Shown: positions 41,404 to 51,463, counted from the first letter of the stretch. The stretch is DNA of 64,000 nt from Symbiodinium natans (GCA_905221605.1 CAJNDS010002313.1:443001-507000), one strand, 5' to 3'. Notes: generated from the sequence alone by a model not told the origin. Numbers and translations are program-made.

Positions 41404-41556
41404 CCCTAAACCCTAAACCCTAAACCCTAAACCCTAAACCCTAAACCCTAAACCCTAAACCCTAAACCCTAAACCCTAAACCCTAAACCCTAAACCCTAA
41501 ACCCTAAACCCTAAACCCTTGAAAAAATCCTAAACCCTAAACCCTAAACCCTATAC
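41404..41556 (+). repeat. Large CCCTAAA array ending at a splice acceptor
   Basis: About 20 units broken once by TTGAAAAAAT. It is followed by CTATACCTCCAAGCAG, an acceptor-like sequence leading into the coding-like segment at 41571. Confidence 0.95.
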
Positions 41557-41570
41557 CTCCAAGCAGATTC

Positions 41571-41695
41571 AGGAACCTTCTGGCCTGTCGACCTTCGTTC
41601 CGTGGAGCAGCAGGCGTGTGCAGAGGTGGCCGTGGAGGCGGAGATCTTCCTGGAAAGGAGGCCGTGCTCTTAAAGCTGGATGTGGGCTTCGGACG
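41571..41695 (+). CDS. Candidate exon between two telomeric arrays (frame uncertain)
   Basis: Two frames look coding: one with DSGTFWPVDLRSVEQQACAE that stops at a TAA, and one with GKEAVLLKLDVGFG that reaches the TTTAGGG array at 41696. The acceptor GCAG before 41571 is good. I cannot choose between the frames. Confidence 0.35.
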
Positions 41696-41738
41696 TTTAG
41701 GGTTTAGGGTTGAGGGTTTAGGGTTTAGGGTTTAGGGT
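41696..41738 (+). repeat. TTTAGGG array
   Basis: Six units with one TTGAGGG variant, immediately after the candidate exon. Confidence 0.9.
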
Positions 41739-43971
41739 GGAACTTTGACTCCATTGTAGGCCAGCGCAGGCAGGGCAGGTTCGCAGGCTCTGGATGAGTC
41801 CGTCAAGCGTTGGTCTCTGAACATGCGCCCGCAAATAGCCTGAACCCGAAAATGCAGGAGCCAGATTTCAATATTCGTAAACCCTAAACCCTAAACCCTT
41901 CTACTCCCCCCAGTATAGATGTATGTAATACAAACAATTCGACCAAAACGATCCCCTACAGGGCCCGAGCCCGGATTGAAGTGCCAGGCCGCAGCTACAC
42001 GTCGACCTTAACAAGGCCCGAGGAGAATGAGCTGAAGGGTTTAGGGTTTGGGTTGAGGGGTCGTGAAGCTCAACACTCAATTGCATGATCAAGAGGGGTG
42101 TCAGATGTGCTTGCAATGAGATGGAGAGCTGCCTCCTCTACCTTCGCAAGTGTGGTTGGCCTAAGCCATGGCTGTGGGTCCGTCCATTCTGCACTCTGAT
42201 GCTTGCTTGAACCGTTTGCTGTGCCAAAGCGCAATTTCTTGCGGCAGGCTGTAGTGCCGCGCCGCTTTCGTCTCAGCGGTACGTGCGCGGCTGTCAAAGC
42301 CGGCGCCAAGATGCTGAAGGACCACGAAAGATTGGGTTTAGAGGTTCCCGAAGTTTGAATCTCCCACCGCCTTCATACCATCTTTCGCCCAGACTTAGGG
42401 GGGGACCGAGGCTTTGTGAAACTTTTGGAAAGGTGTCCACTTGGGGTCTTAGTTTTAAAATTTTAAGGGGGACACGATGGCCTGCGATCTGCGGCGCTCG
42501 GGTGCTAAGTGTAGCCTGAAGCCCTGGCGGCCAGCGGGGCATCTTGTGCAGTGACATCAGTTGCACGTAATGCCAAGGTTTAGAGCTTAGTTTTAGGGTT
42601 TAGGGTTTACCTTGTGAAAAAGAAGGGTTTAGGGTTTAAGGTGGGGTTAACATCACCCAACGGTTGCGGGACTGGGCGTCGGACAGAGACGCTTGGCGTG
42701 TGATGTCTTGCCGAGTGTTTGAGTGGATGTTGCATCACACGTTTGCGTATGAGTTGGCCTGGAGCAATTGGCGAGAGCCCCTGCTCCTAGAAGACCCTTG
42801 GTTGCTGAGCTTGTATATCGTGCAACGTGAGACAGTGGCAGATGGAGAATGACCGGCGATCTGTTGGAGAGACGCATTCGCATTTCTTTCACCACGTCCA
42901 CTGTCATCATCTTCGCGATCTCGTGGTTGTATGTTTGAGTCCGTCCCAGTCGAGTATGTAGCGCGTGTATGGCGTGGCAGCCGGCGGAGCTTATCAAACG
43001 GCAGTTGCTTGTTTCCGGCATTCCCCACCCAGCCCAGATGGAAAAAAAGGGTTCAGGGTTAGGGTCTGTGTTTTCGCATGCCACCCGAATTGCCCCAAAC
43101 TCGGAAGGATCGAGTGGCCGCCATAGCTGTGAAGGAGGTTGAAGTCCCCGTCAATGAGGCCAAGAGGGTTTGGCTTCTTTCGCTCATTAGGTTGCCGCCA
43201 GGGGCTTCGCCGATTTTTGCCCACTGCAGCCTTCAGGGTTTTGATTCAACAAGCCTGAATGTGAGGTCGTCAATATGAGGGACATCGTGGTTTGACCGCA
43301 AAGCATCCCACTTCATTTGTTGCCTGCCTATAGTTCTATAGAAAATAATGGTCTCCGTGAGTTGTAGCCGGAACAGGACTTCGAGCTCAGACATTCAGAG
43401 GTCATGAGAAGTCAGGGCGAAGGCTCCACCAACCTCGCGGGATGCCGCCCTTTGCGTTGCCCCCGCCAAACATCCTACAACCTCCAACACGGACCTCCAA
43501 ACTCCGGCCCCGAAAGTTCAAAAATGGACAGGGCCAGCTTCTCGGCTTGAACGGGATCCAGGGGCTTAGGGCCAAGTTGGGGATCCTGTGAAGAGATCTG
43601 CCACCTGCTCATGTGCACAGGTCTTGTTGGTCGGAGATTATCCCGACATCACTGTTTCCTTGGAGCAACTGCCGTGCAGGTTGCGAATGTCGACGGGCTG
43701 GTCCGCATGCTTCGCTACCTGAGCGGCAAGCGCGGCATTGTCGTGGAACCGGACCCAAAGGCACCCTGCAGTCAGTTCAGGACTTGAGGCATTTCAGGGG
43801 AACGGACACGGCCTACTTCAGGAAGTGCACAGGTCGTGCAGGTACTGCAGGTGATTAGGCAGCAGACTGTGCAGGAGACAGAGCCAGGACAGCCAGTCTC
43901 TGCCCCCTGCAAAGCTTGTTTCCTTGCCCTGGCAGGCGAAAGCCGAGGTTTAACAAACAAAGGACACGCCC
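41739..43971. other. No confident gene; small telomeric arrays
   Basis: CCCTAAA at 41878-41899, TTTAGGG at 42037-42060, 42593-42610 and 42626-42640. Many overlapping frames, including 43078-43278 on plus and 42994-43224 on minus, none with decisive support. Confidence 0.4.
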
Positions 43972-44772
43972 CTAAACCCTAAACCCTAAACCCTAAACCC
44001 TAAACCCCTAAACCCTAAAGCCTAAACGCTTTTCAAAGTGCGGGCTTCAGTCGGCATCCCTTAGGGGCTTTGGCTTCGCATCTCCCAAAGTACCGCGCAA
44101 GCGCAGAAGCCTCTCTTGTGTTTCACATCCTGGGTTGCCCAACCAGCACATTCACAGTAATAATAATGGTAATAAATAGTAATAAATAGTAAAAAAAAGT
44201 AATAATTAATAAAATAATAATAATAGCCATAAATAGTAATAAATAGAAATAAATAGCAATAAATAGGAATAATAGTAACAAGGAGTAACAATAGTACCTA
44301 TAACATTGAAAATCCCAACCTCTCGGCTCCACGACTCGAAAGGTGCGCGTCATGTCGGACTCCTGGAGGGAAGCCAATGAGCTCGTCAGCGCTAACGCGC
44401 TTAAGGCTGGGCCGGTGTAGGGTTTAGGGTTTAGGGTTTGGGGTTTGGGGTTTAGGGTTTAGGGTTTGGGGTCCAGGGTTTAACCCCCCCCAAAAAAAAA
44501 AAGTGACAAACAAAAAAAGTGCACCCTTGATGACTCATGACATAATGGGGCTGTGCTCATCTTCATGAGGTAGTCGCAGCCAGCCAAAGCGAATCCTGGC
44601 TCAGGTCACCCTGGCGGGCCTCGAGCCGGAGTGTTCCCACCGAGGACGCCCTACCCCAGAAAGCACACAAGGGTTTAGGGTTTAGGGTTCCTAAACCCTC
44701 TAAACCCTTCACCCTGAAGCCTAAACCCTAAACTTTGTTTAGGGTGCCTAAAACCCTGAACCCTACACCCTA
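43972..44772. repeat. Telomeric arrays and an AT-rich block
   Basis: CCCTAAA array 43972-44030, AT-rich AATAATAG/TAATAAATAG repeats 44155-44300, TTTAGGG/TTTGGGG array 44417-44482, and a mixed array 44671-44772 in which TTTAGGG units switch directly to CCCTAAA and back. Confidence 0.85.
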
Positions 44773-44821
44773 GAATCAACCCGAGCATGCCCCCGAAAGC
44801 GAAGGACGCGAAGTTTTCCAG

Positions 44822-45072
44822 GCTGCCCGGCACTTCAAGCCCAACTTCCGGCCGGCGGAGGTGTCTCAGATGCCTCAGTGGGGCATGGAAAGCCTAAACC
44901 CTAAACCCTTAACCCTTAAGCTTTAACCCTAAACCCTAAACCCTAAACCCCAAGCCCAGTGCTCCGACTTCGGAGCTGTCTTGGAGTACATTTCGATGTC
45001 CCAGGCTCCCCCGCCAGGACCGCCGGCGCAGCCACCCAGACCGCAGGCGCTGAAAGCCCAGGGCCACATAGG
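44822..45072 (+). CDS. Two-exon coding segment with a telomeric-repeat intron
   Basis: Exon 1 (44822-44860) follows acceptor AGTTTTCCAG and encodes AARHFKPNFRPAE in 13 whole codons. Donor GTGTCT starts at 44861. The 99-bp intron is mostly CCCTAAA units and ends in CAAGCCCAG at 44959. Exon 2 (44960-45072) continues in phase 0 with CSDFGAVLEYISMSQAPPPG, then a Pro-rich stretch and ALKAQGHI, before donor GTGGTT at 45073 and another telomeric array at 45083. The protein is unknown; Pro-rich linker plus an N-terminal helix. Confidence 0.55.
44889..44950 (+). repeat. CCCTAAA array filling an intron
   Basis: About eight units with variants (CCCTTAACCCTTAAGCTTTAA), lying inside the proposed intron 44861-44959. 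Confidence 0.9.
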
Positions 45073-45082
45073 GTGGTTGATC

Positions 45083-45297
45083 CCTAAACCCTAGACCCTA
45101 AACCCTAATATTAAACCCCCCCCCCCTACCCCCTAATTATAACAAAAAAACCCAAGATAACTGTAATAGAACTACAATGGGGAGGTATACCCCCCCTGCC
45201 CCCCAATATTAAATAATTTTAAATACCCCGCCATTGTAGTTGCATTATAGTTATAGTCAAATTGGGGGTTTTTAATACTAGGGGGGTTGGGGTTTCA
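45083..45297. mobile_element. Telomeric stub followed by ~190-bp element with long inverted repeats
   Basis: CCCTAAA units 45083-45112 lead into an element at about 45100-45297. The left arm contains ATTAAACCCCCC and AGAACTACAATGGGGAGGTA, the right arm their imperfect inverses (TACCCCGCCATTGTAGTTGC ... GGGGGTTTTTAATACTAGG). Arms are about 70 bp. Non-coding MITE-like. Confidence 0.7.
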
Positions 45298-46199
45298 TGG
45301 TAGGGGGAGGGGATTATAGGGGCTCCTGGAGTGATCCGATGCTCTCCTTGTATAAAGTTGGGCAGTTGGTTGCGTTAGTACTTCGCTTTCGCATGTGGCG
45401 AAAAGGGGGCTTGCGAGGTGGCTTCAGGCATAGGCTGCACAGTGGTGAGCACAGGATATGGGTTTCTTTTTCAGTAGTTTATGAGCAGTTTCGGTGATTT
45501 TCGGCCACTGCCCTTGCGGAAGCTTTTTGGTTTGTTTTGGAAGAATTGAAAAGAGGCGCGTCGACGGCTTGAGAGGATGCTCTGCGGGATTGCTCAGCTT
45601 CAGTTCTTGGACTTGTGTGTTCCTGTTGTTTGTCTCAGAGGTCAACTGTCTTGATGAGATTTCAGGCTGGCAGCCGGGGCTACGTTTTCAGAATGTTGCA
45701 GAGCTTAACAGTAGTGCTGGGCTTGTGGGCATGAAGAGGGCCTGAGTTGGAAAGGCTTTCTGGCACGGCGGCTGCTGGACACAACACTGGCCGCAACAGT
45801 GGCCGCAGCAGTGGCCACAGCAGTGGCACCAGTGGAGTTAGCCGCTTAGCCTTTCTTTCTGTACAGCTGGCCATTTGTTGTCGGTCTACAAAGGGCAAAG
45901 TTCATGCTGATTCCAAGGCCTCCCGGACCCGAAATGACGACGACTAGCAAGCAGAAGTTGAAAACAATCTTGAGACAAAGCTTCCCACCGGCTCAGTAGA
46001 CATATGGGTGGATACTGGGAACGTCGCTCTTCTCGGAGATGCTGGCGGGATGCGCCGGAACGTGTGTAGTGCGGAATGATGACACTGTATCTGTTGTTGT
46101 TAATGGCCGGAGCGGTTGTCCTAAGGCCCTTGGGCTGATAAACATCAAAGAAGACACATCAATCCTGTAATGGATGTCGGCATATATATCTATATACAT
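45298..46199. other. No confident gene
   Basis: Frames at 45494-45745 (plus) and 45747-45947 are open but without borders. A 12-bp Ser/Gly-type repeat (AGTGGCCGCAGC) lies at about 45790-45830. Confidence 0.35.
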
Positions 46200-46372
46200 G
46201 TTTTGAAATAATATTCATACTACTCAATGTAAATATTCTTGAAATAGACACACCCACACACACCCACACACGCACATATATAGTATAAGTTATATACTAT
46301 AATATATATATATATGTATATTATAGTATAAGTTCTATACTATAAAAAAATATATATATATATATATTCTCA
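46200..46372 (+). repeat. AT-rich microsatellite block with ACACCC units
   Basis: CACACCCACACA units followed by (TA)n and a duplicated TATAGTATAAGTT(A/C)TATACTA palindrome. Confidence 0.8.
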
Positions 46373-46396
46373 CATAAACCAAGTTTTCAAAGCCAG

Positions 46397-46736
46397 GCCT
46401 CAGGACGCGCAGGCGTGCTTCCCCAGACAATCGGAGCCTGAAGCCGCCGGCAACCGGCTGCTTCCGCTGCCCAGAAGCCAGCTGTCCTGCGCCGCGCGCC
46501 GAAAACGCGACCCTCAGCCTTTAGGGTTTAGGGTTTAGGGTTTAGGGTTGATTGAGGCCCTAACCTGGGTTGCCCAGCACATGCTGGGGCATGGCCATTG
46601 TTCAGCTCAGTGCTGGCATCATCCAGCCCTCGATACAATCAAGCAAGAAGTCGTAACTACTCATAGCGAGTCAGAAACCATTGTGAAGTTGATCTCTGAG
46701 GAGCCAAGTGAAATTGCGTGCAGGGGGGTTTGTTGA
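46397..46736 (+). CDS. Coding-like segments on both sides of a 28-bp telomeric insert
   Basis: Segment 1 follows acceptor AAAGCCAG and reads PQDAQACFPRQSEPEAAGNR up to 46519. Four perfect TTTAGGG units (46520-46547) follow. Segment 2 starts at once, LIEALTWVAQHMLGHGHCSA, and continues with ETIVKLISEEPSEIACRG to a TGA. Translating through the repeat gives a stop. A 28-bp unit is too short for an ordinary intron, so either it lies in a longer intron or it interrupts a gene. The family is not recognised. Confidence 0.4.
46520..46547 (+). repeat. Four TTTAGGG units inside coding-like DNA
   Basis: Perfect units flanked directly by open frames on both sides. Confidence 0.95.
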
Positions 46737-47534
46737 CCTTTGTGTGGCTGTCTTGGACTTGTTTGCAACATGTTGCGACTGGTGGCTGCGCGAGGTCGTC
46801 ACAAATGGCCCGTTTAGTCACATGTCATATTTCGGTGCATTGGTCTGCAACCCATGGACTCAATGAAATGCCTCCTACAAAGGTCCAACAAGCAGCCGTG
46901 TAACCATGGCGAGCAACTTGTGACGTTTTGCAGCAGCTGTCTTTTGTGGCGACTAAAGAATGCGGAGCCCCAAGCCCACAAATCGAGAAGATTGGGTATC
47001 CATGCACCAGCCTCCGCCCCAAACTCCATGATGTAGAGCTTACTTCGAGATGTAGGGAGCCGCCTGCTAGGCGGTTCGATCTCTCAACGTGCGGCTTCGG
47101 CAGCATGCGTGGGCCCCAAAAAGTCGGAGCTCGCATGATCTGCTTGAGAGTCTAGATTGAATTGTATTCTTGGGGGGGGGGGTGTTTTGGGATGTTCCCC
47201 CTTTTTACTTTCCAACTTATGCTAACAGTCCTTAATAGGGATTATGATTGGGAGTAGAAGGATCCCAGGGGCTGTTAAAAGTGTTAGGATGCTGCAGGGT
47301 GTAGTTAGTGTAGTTCTTACCCTGGCCAACCCCTTTTGAGACTCAACCTATAAGAGGCCCCCAGAAAACAATCCCCATATGGATTGTGGGCAGGAGCTGC
47401 GTTGGTTTCAAACACCACCCCCGTGGGTTTCGAAGCTTGGGCAGCACCTTTTTCAAGTCCCGGCAGTGCCCGCTTCAGCCGATTCGGGCCGTGCTGAACC
47501 CGTCTCGGCTTCCTGGCATATCAACCCGCTTCAG
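46737..47534. other. No confident gene; MITE fragment
   Basis: A family A MITE end at 47187-47249 and a G-run at 47172-47182. Other frames are short. Confidence 0.4.
47187..47249 (+). mobile_element. MITE family A, left half only
   Basis: TTGGGATGTTCCCCC ... TAACAGTCCTTAATAGGGAT matches the left half of 12736-12830 and 28029-28129. The right terminus is not recognisable. Confidence 0.7.
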
Positions 47535-47653
47535 GACCCAATGCCTTACTCGCCGAGGCACAGCAGATGGAAAAGATTGTGGACGACTTCCACAGGTCCA
47601 TAGGCAAGCTGCCGCACTCTCAGCCGGGAAGGACGTGTTGGATACGAGCCTAA
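47535..47653 (+). CDS. Candidate terminal exon, helical
   Basis: The acceptor CCCGCTTCAG ends at 47534. The frame reads LLAEAQQMEKIVDDFHRSIG and KLPHSQPGRT, ending TAA at 47651-47653. The gene is unknown. Confidence 0.4.
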
Positions 47654-47699
47654 CATGGCGGAAGTGTGGGGCCCGGGCAGCTGTCCCGTCAGGGCCTCT

Positions 47700-48075
47700 T
47701 CGCCATTTAAAATTATTTAAATTATTTAGATGATTTAAATTCTGCAAATTCCCCGAATTTATATAATTTAAATAATTTTCATGTCGGGGGGCCCCTAGAC
47801 ATTTAAATTATCTTTAAATTATTTAAATTGACCGAACTTTGAAATGTTGGAGTGCCCCTGGACATTTGAATTATTTAAATTATTTAAATTCACCGAATTT
47901 CTAAAATTTAAATAATTTAAATGTTGGGGGGCCCCTGGACATTTGGATTATTTAACTTGTTTAAATTCACCGAAGTTACATAATTTAAATAAATTCAATA
48001 ATGTACATAATTTGAATAATTTGGATAATTTAAATAAATAAATAATTTAAACAGGTTTAAATAATTTAAATGAAA
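47700..48075 (+). repeat. AT-rich tandem repeat with GGGGCCCCTGGACATTT spacers
   Basis: Units of ATTTAAATTATTTAAATT and CACCGAATTT alternate with GC-rich spacers (GGGGGGCCCCTGGACATTT) at about 47786, 47850 and 47925, with a spacing of roughly 65-80 bp. Confidence 0.85.
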
Positions 48076-48094
48076 AGGAGGGGGGCTGGCCGGC

Positions 48095-48300
48095 TTCCAG
48101 GGGAGGCCCGGGCTCGCCATTTAGTATTGGGGGGAGGCCCGGGCTCGTAATTTAGTGTTGGAGGGAGGCCCGGGCTCGTAATTCAGTGTTCGTTATTATT
48201 ATTATTATTATTATTATGTTTTTAATTACTTTTGTTACTACTATTATTATTATTGTTATTATTATGATTGTTATTAGCATTATAATTATGATTATTAAGG
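48095..48300 (+). repeat. 36-bp GC-rich tandem repeat followed by (ATT)n
   Basis: Three copies of GGGGAGGCCCGGGCTCGTAA with AT-rich linkers, then ATTATTATTATT and related units at 48190-48300. Confidence 0.85.
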
Positions 48301-48635
48301 CCCCTATTCAAAAGCTCCAGCCCAGCTTGCGGGACACCTCAGACGCGCCTGCAGCAGCAGCAGGGACCCACAGCCAAGTCGGGCCGGCAAAGTATTCAAA
48401 CCCTAAACCCTAAACCCTAAACCCTAAAGTTGTTTTTTCTTCCCATGCCCTGAACGAACCGTCGCCAATTCTTGCATTATCTCCCGAGATCAAATGTCGA
48501 AGGCCGGAACCCCCAACCCCGCACTCCCCCCCCCCCCCCCCCCCCCCCAAAACAAAAAAGAAACCATGGTCGGGACATGTTTTTAGAGTGGTCCCCCCAA
48601 CGCGCAGCCCTGAGCCCAGAAGCCGTCGGTTCCAG
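48301..48635. other. Coding-like tail, telomeric array and C-run
   Basis: A frame (QKLQPSLRDTSDAPAAAA) runs to a CCCTAAA array at 48397-48428. A C-run of about 21 lies at 48528-48548. Confidence 0.4.
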
Positions 48636-48673
48636 AGAATGCCTTTGACAACTTGGAAGGCTACAAAGAGCAA
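48636..48673 (+). CDS. Candidate 38-nt exon beside a telomeric array
   Basis: Acceptor GGTTCCAG, frame NAFDNLEGYKEQ, donor GTGTGA at 48674, and TTTAGGG units from 48681. Very short, but both borders are good. Confidence 0.35.
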
Positions 48674-48680
48674 GTGTGAA

Positions 48681-48710
48681 TTAGGGTTTAGGGTTTAGGG
48701 TTTAGGGTTT
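48681..48710 (+). repeat. TTTAGGG array
   Basis: Four units, seven bases after a splice donor. Confidence 0.9.
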
Positions 48711-49689
48711 ATCCAGAATATGTTATTTAAGCCCAAGGAAGCCTGAAGTTATTATGTTCGACCTCGGTTCTCAGGGTGCTGCAAGCAAAAGGTGCACGGA
48801 GCTCTTGGAAACTTAATGCTCCTGTTCGTGAGGGTTTTCCAACTTGGAGCCTATTGCAACCGATCGGTGGTGCGCAAACACAAGCCGATGCACAACCTTA
48901 GTCCAATAACCCAAATGCCGGTGCAGCAGATTCCCGATGTCTGGTCGCACACGTGCGAATGCCCCAAACCCTAAACCCCAAACCCTAAACCCTAAACTTG
49001 CCTGCCTTGTGCGAGAGCGAGCGACTAAACCCTAAACCCCGAAGCCCCTCAACCCACCTCAAAGCACTGGCCTTCCTTAGGCCTGGCTCAGGCAGGGGCC
49101 CAGAGAGGGCCAGCGTGGGGCTTCAAGTTTTGGGGAGCTTGGCGGGGTTCAGGAAGAGCTTTCTAAGGCCCAGGAGTTTGGGAGGGTTTGGGGCAGTTTG
49201 GGGTGGCTGTTTTTACAGCCTGAGAATGCGAAGGGAAAGCAATGAAAGCAAGGCCCGAAAGCCTCGAGTCCCCAAACCCCGACTCACCCTCCCAATCTGC
49301 AACTCAGAGAACCGACGTCGAGGCATCGACAGGAGCGAGCGTGCGGTCGGGAAGCTGGAGCCAAGCTCAGGGGCGCCTCTGGGGTTCCATTACACCTGGC
49401 TCCCTCTCTTTTTTCTTGAGCAAGAAGTTCCTTCTCAAGTCTCAGCGGGTTATTGGCAGGGATCGCGAGCATATGCTACAAAGTACGAAAGTATCTGAAA
49501 AATCGATGATGTACGAGAATATGCAAGAATTGCAGAATAGAGTAGCAGTGTTCAAACGGGACAGCAGGGTTTTGTTGTGTTTACGAAGCCCGAGTGTAAA
49601 GTGGGAGCAAATGGTCTCCAAGCTTTGGCGTGGCTTGCGGGGAGGGGGGAGGCTCAGGGTCTAACGTTTCTTCAAGCTTCGGCTGAATG
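48711..49689. other. No confident gene
   Basis: Small CCCTAAA arrays at 48964-48998 and 49026-49045. A plus frame 49242-49664 (about 140 codons) is open but overlaps other open frames. Confidence 0.35.
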
Positions 49690-49922
49690 CGATGTTTGTG
49701 TGTTTGTGCGTGCGTGAGTGCGTGCGTGCGTGTGTGCGCGTGCGCGTGCGCGTGCGCGTGCGCGTGCGTGTGCGTGTGCGTGCGCGTGCGCGTGCGCGTG
49801 CGCGTGCGCGTGCGCGTGCGCGTGCGCGTGCGCGTGCGCGTGCGCGTGCGCGTGCGCGTGCGCGTGCGCGTGCGCGTGCGCGTGCGCGTGCGCGTGCGTG
49901 TGTGTGTGTGTGTGTGCGCGCG
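49690..49922 (+). repeat. (GTGCGC)n alternating purine-pyrimidine repeat
   Basis: Over 200 bp of GTGCGC, with GTGTGT and GCGTGC variants at the edges. Strict alternation of purine and pyrimidine makes it a strong candidate for left-handed (Z) DNA. Frames across it (Ala-His, Val-Arg, Cys-Ala) are artefacts. Confidence 0.97.
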
Positions 49923-51058
49923 CTTTTTTCTTTTGTGTGTGCATTTGCGTTGGTTTGAGACTCAAAGTTGGCTGAATCCAAGCCCTGAGCCCTGACCTCC
50001 TCCTCGCCTGAGGGACGGATCACAGGTTCATGTATCACCAGATGCTTGAGGACCAGATCCTTAGAGTACCACATTCTCGATAGCACTTACAAAGCCAGTT
50101 TGCTTGAACTGCTCAGCGGCTTGCTTCATAAACCATGGCTTTTCTGAAGGTGTTTAGGGGTTCTGACTCCCGGGTTGCCGTTTAGGGTTTAGGGTTTAGG
50201 GTTTAGGGTTTAGGGTTTAGGGTTTAGGGTGCTTGGGGATGAATTTGCCTTATAGGATCCTATCAAGCCTATACTTCTCTTCGTAGCCGCCGCGGCTCAA
50301 CCGCCTCACCGCCCGGGCCTGCCGGGACGATGATGCGAATAGCGCCTTGGCCAGCAAGCTTTCGGTTGGTTTCTTAGTAGGGAATGAGTACCCTAATATG
50401 ATCCCCGAATTCCCGCAGTCCCTACTAAGAACCAGGGGTGCTTTAGGCAGTGAGGTCGGAGTATCTCGGAGTTGCGGCTTTGGGCTAAGCACAGAGTTCT
50501 GCGTTCGCAAGCGCAACAATAGTCTCTGAGGAAGGCGATTGCTTTTGGACCTTAAGGGCTTGGCGAGTTCTTGCATGTTCTTGGTTGAATCTAACATCCT
50601 ACATGTCTGCAGTGTTTTTATGAGTGAGAGAACACCAAGGGCGCCAGGCCTTACGTTGCTTACACCTCCGGGCGCAGCAAACCCCAAGACCCGAAGCAGA
50701 TTGTGAGGTGCGGCGCATCACAGGCAAACGGCCCTACAAGGAGTGCGGGTGTTGGCGGCCTTGAGGTATACTTGGGGTATACCTGGGATTTTATTTTCTT
50801 ACCGTTTAGTAGTACCTGCCCTTAATTAGTAGGTATAACCCATAAAACTGTAGGTAAAGAGGGTCCCAGGAAAAGAGGGCTCAAGCCTGCTCAAGCCATG
50901 GTACTTGTAACTGCCAAACCTCAAGTCTCAAAAAGGTTTAGGGTTTAGTCGGGTGTATATTGGGTACCATAAAAGGGGGGGGGGGATACCATGGGGTGGG
51001 GGGGAAGGCGGACTTGGGGCACTGCCGGGCTTGCAAGAAGGGCTGATATTTTTCGAAG
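49923..51058. other. Telomeric array and hairpins; no confident gene
   Basis: TTTAGGG array 50178-50229 (seven units) follows a frame MAFLKVFRGSDSRVA with ATG in the context ACCATGG. An imperfect inverted repeat spans about 50762-50870. Confidence 0.4.
50365..50435 (+). mobile_element. 71-bp hairpin with GT-AG ends
   Basis: GTTGGTTTCTTAGTAGGGA ... TCCCTACTAAGAACCAG, about 16-bp inverted arms. The flanking left frame (DDDANSALASKLS) looks coding, but splicing at these borders does not keep the right-hand frame, so the intron reading is uncertain. Confidence 0.45.
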
Positions 51059-51463
51059 GCAACGCCCCCGATCCTGTTGGAGGCATCACATGGTTCCCCT
51101 CGGCCCTTCCTCCGAAAGCAAAGAAGCCTGAAACCCTTCTGAATGTTCAGCCAGTAAGCTTGCTGACGTTGCAACAACCTTGCCAGTATCTTGTGCTGAG
51201 CTTCAGGAAATGCTGAAGCTTACCCTGAATTTGTTAAGATTTGAGGCTTGAGGGCTACATGCCTACTTACCTGGGTAGTCAGGCACTGGATTGTTGCTTG
51301 ACGCCCGGACGCTGGGAAGACCTGAAGCCTAAAAGTTCCTTAAAAGCTCCCTGTCACAAACTGTGAGGAGGCGCCCAAAGAGGATCCTTCTCAGGCTGCT
51401 GCGGCGCCGTGTACCTTGGCATATGAGTTCTTGGATCCGAAGTTTTGGAATCAGGGCTTTCAG
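51059..51463 (+). CDS. Two-exon coding segment, unknown protein
   Basis: Exon 1 (51059-51153) follows TTTTTCGAAG, reads NAPDPVGGITWFPSALPPKA and ends at donor GTAAGC in phase 0. Exon 2 starts at 51368 after AACTGTGAG in phase 0 and reads EAPKEDPSQAAAAPCTLAYE, then FLDPKFWNQGFQ. The phases fit. A tandem repeat follows directly. The family is not recognised. Confidence 0.5.

Noticed and set aside
42994-43224. Minus frame containing GLIDGDFNLLHS, resembling a LINE endonuclease GDFN motif
   Set aside because: Only one short motif, no flanking endonuclease or RT sequence, and competing frames look equally good.
47060-47110. GGTTCGAT stretch like a tRNA T-arm
   Set aside because: No matching stems, D-arm or acceptor; not a tRNA.
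47700-48075. Spaced repeats considered as a CRISPR array
   Set aside because: Repeats are AT-only and degenerate, spacers are similar to each other, and the genome is eukary­otic.
49661-50086. Long Ala-His, Ala-Arg or Val-Arg ORFs on both strands
   Set aside because: They are translations of the GTGCGC repeat and stay open only because of its periodicity.
50871-50900. Tandem GGCTCAAGCC/GCTCAAGCC resembling stacked leader ends
   Set aside because: Only eight or nine leader bases per copy and no TTTT before them; likely coincidence.
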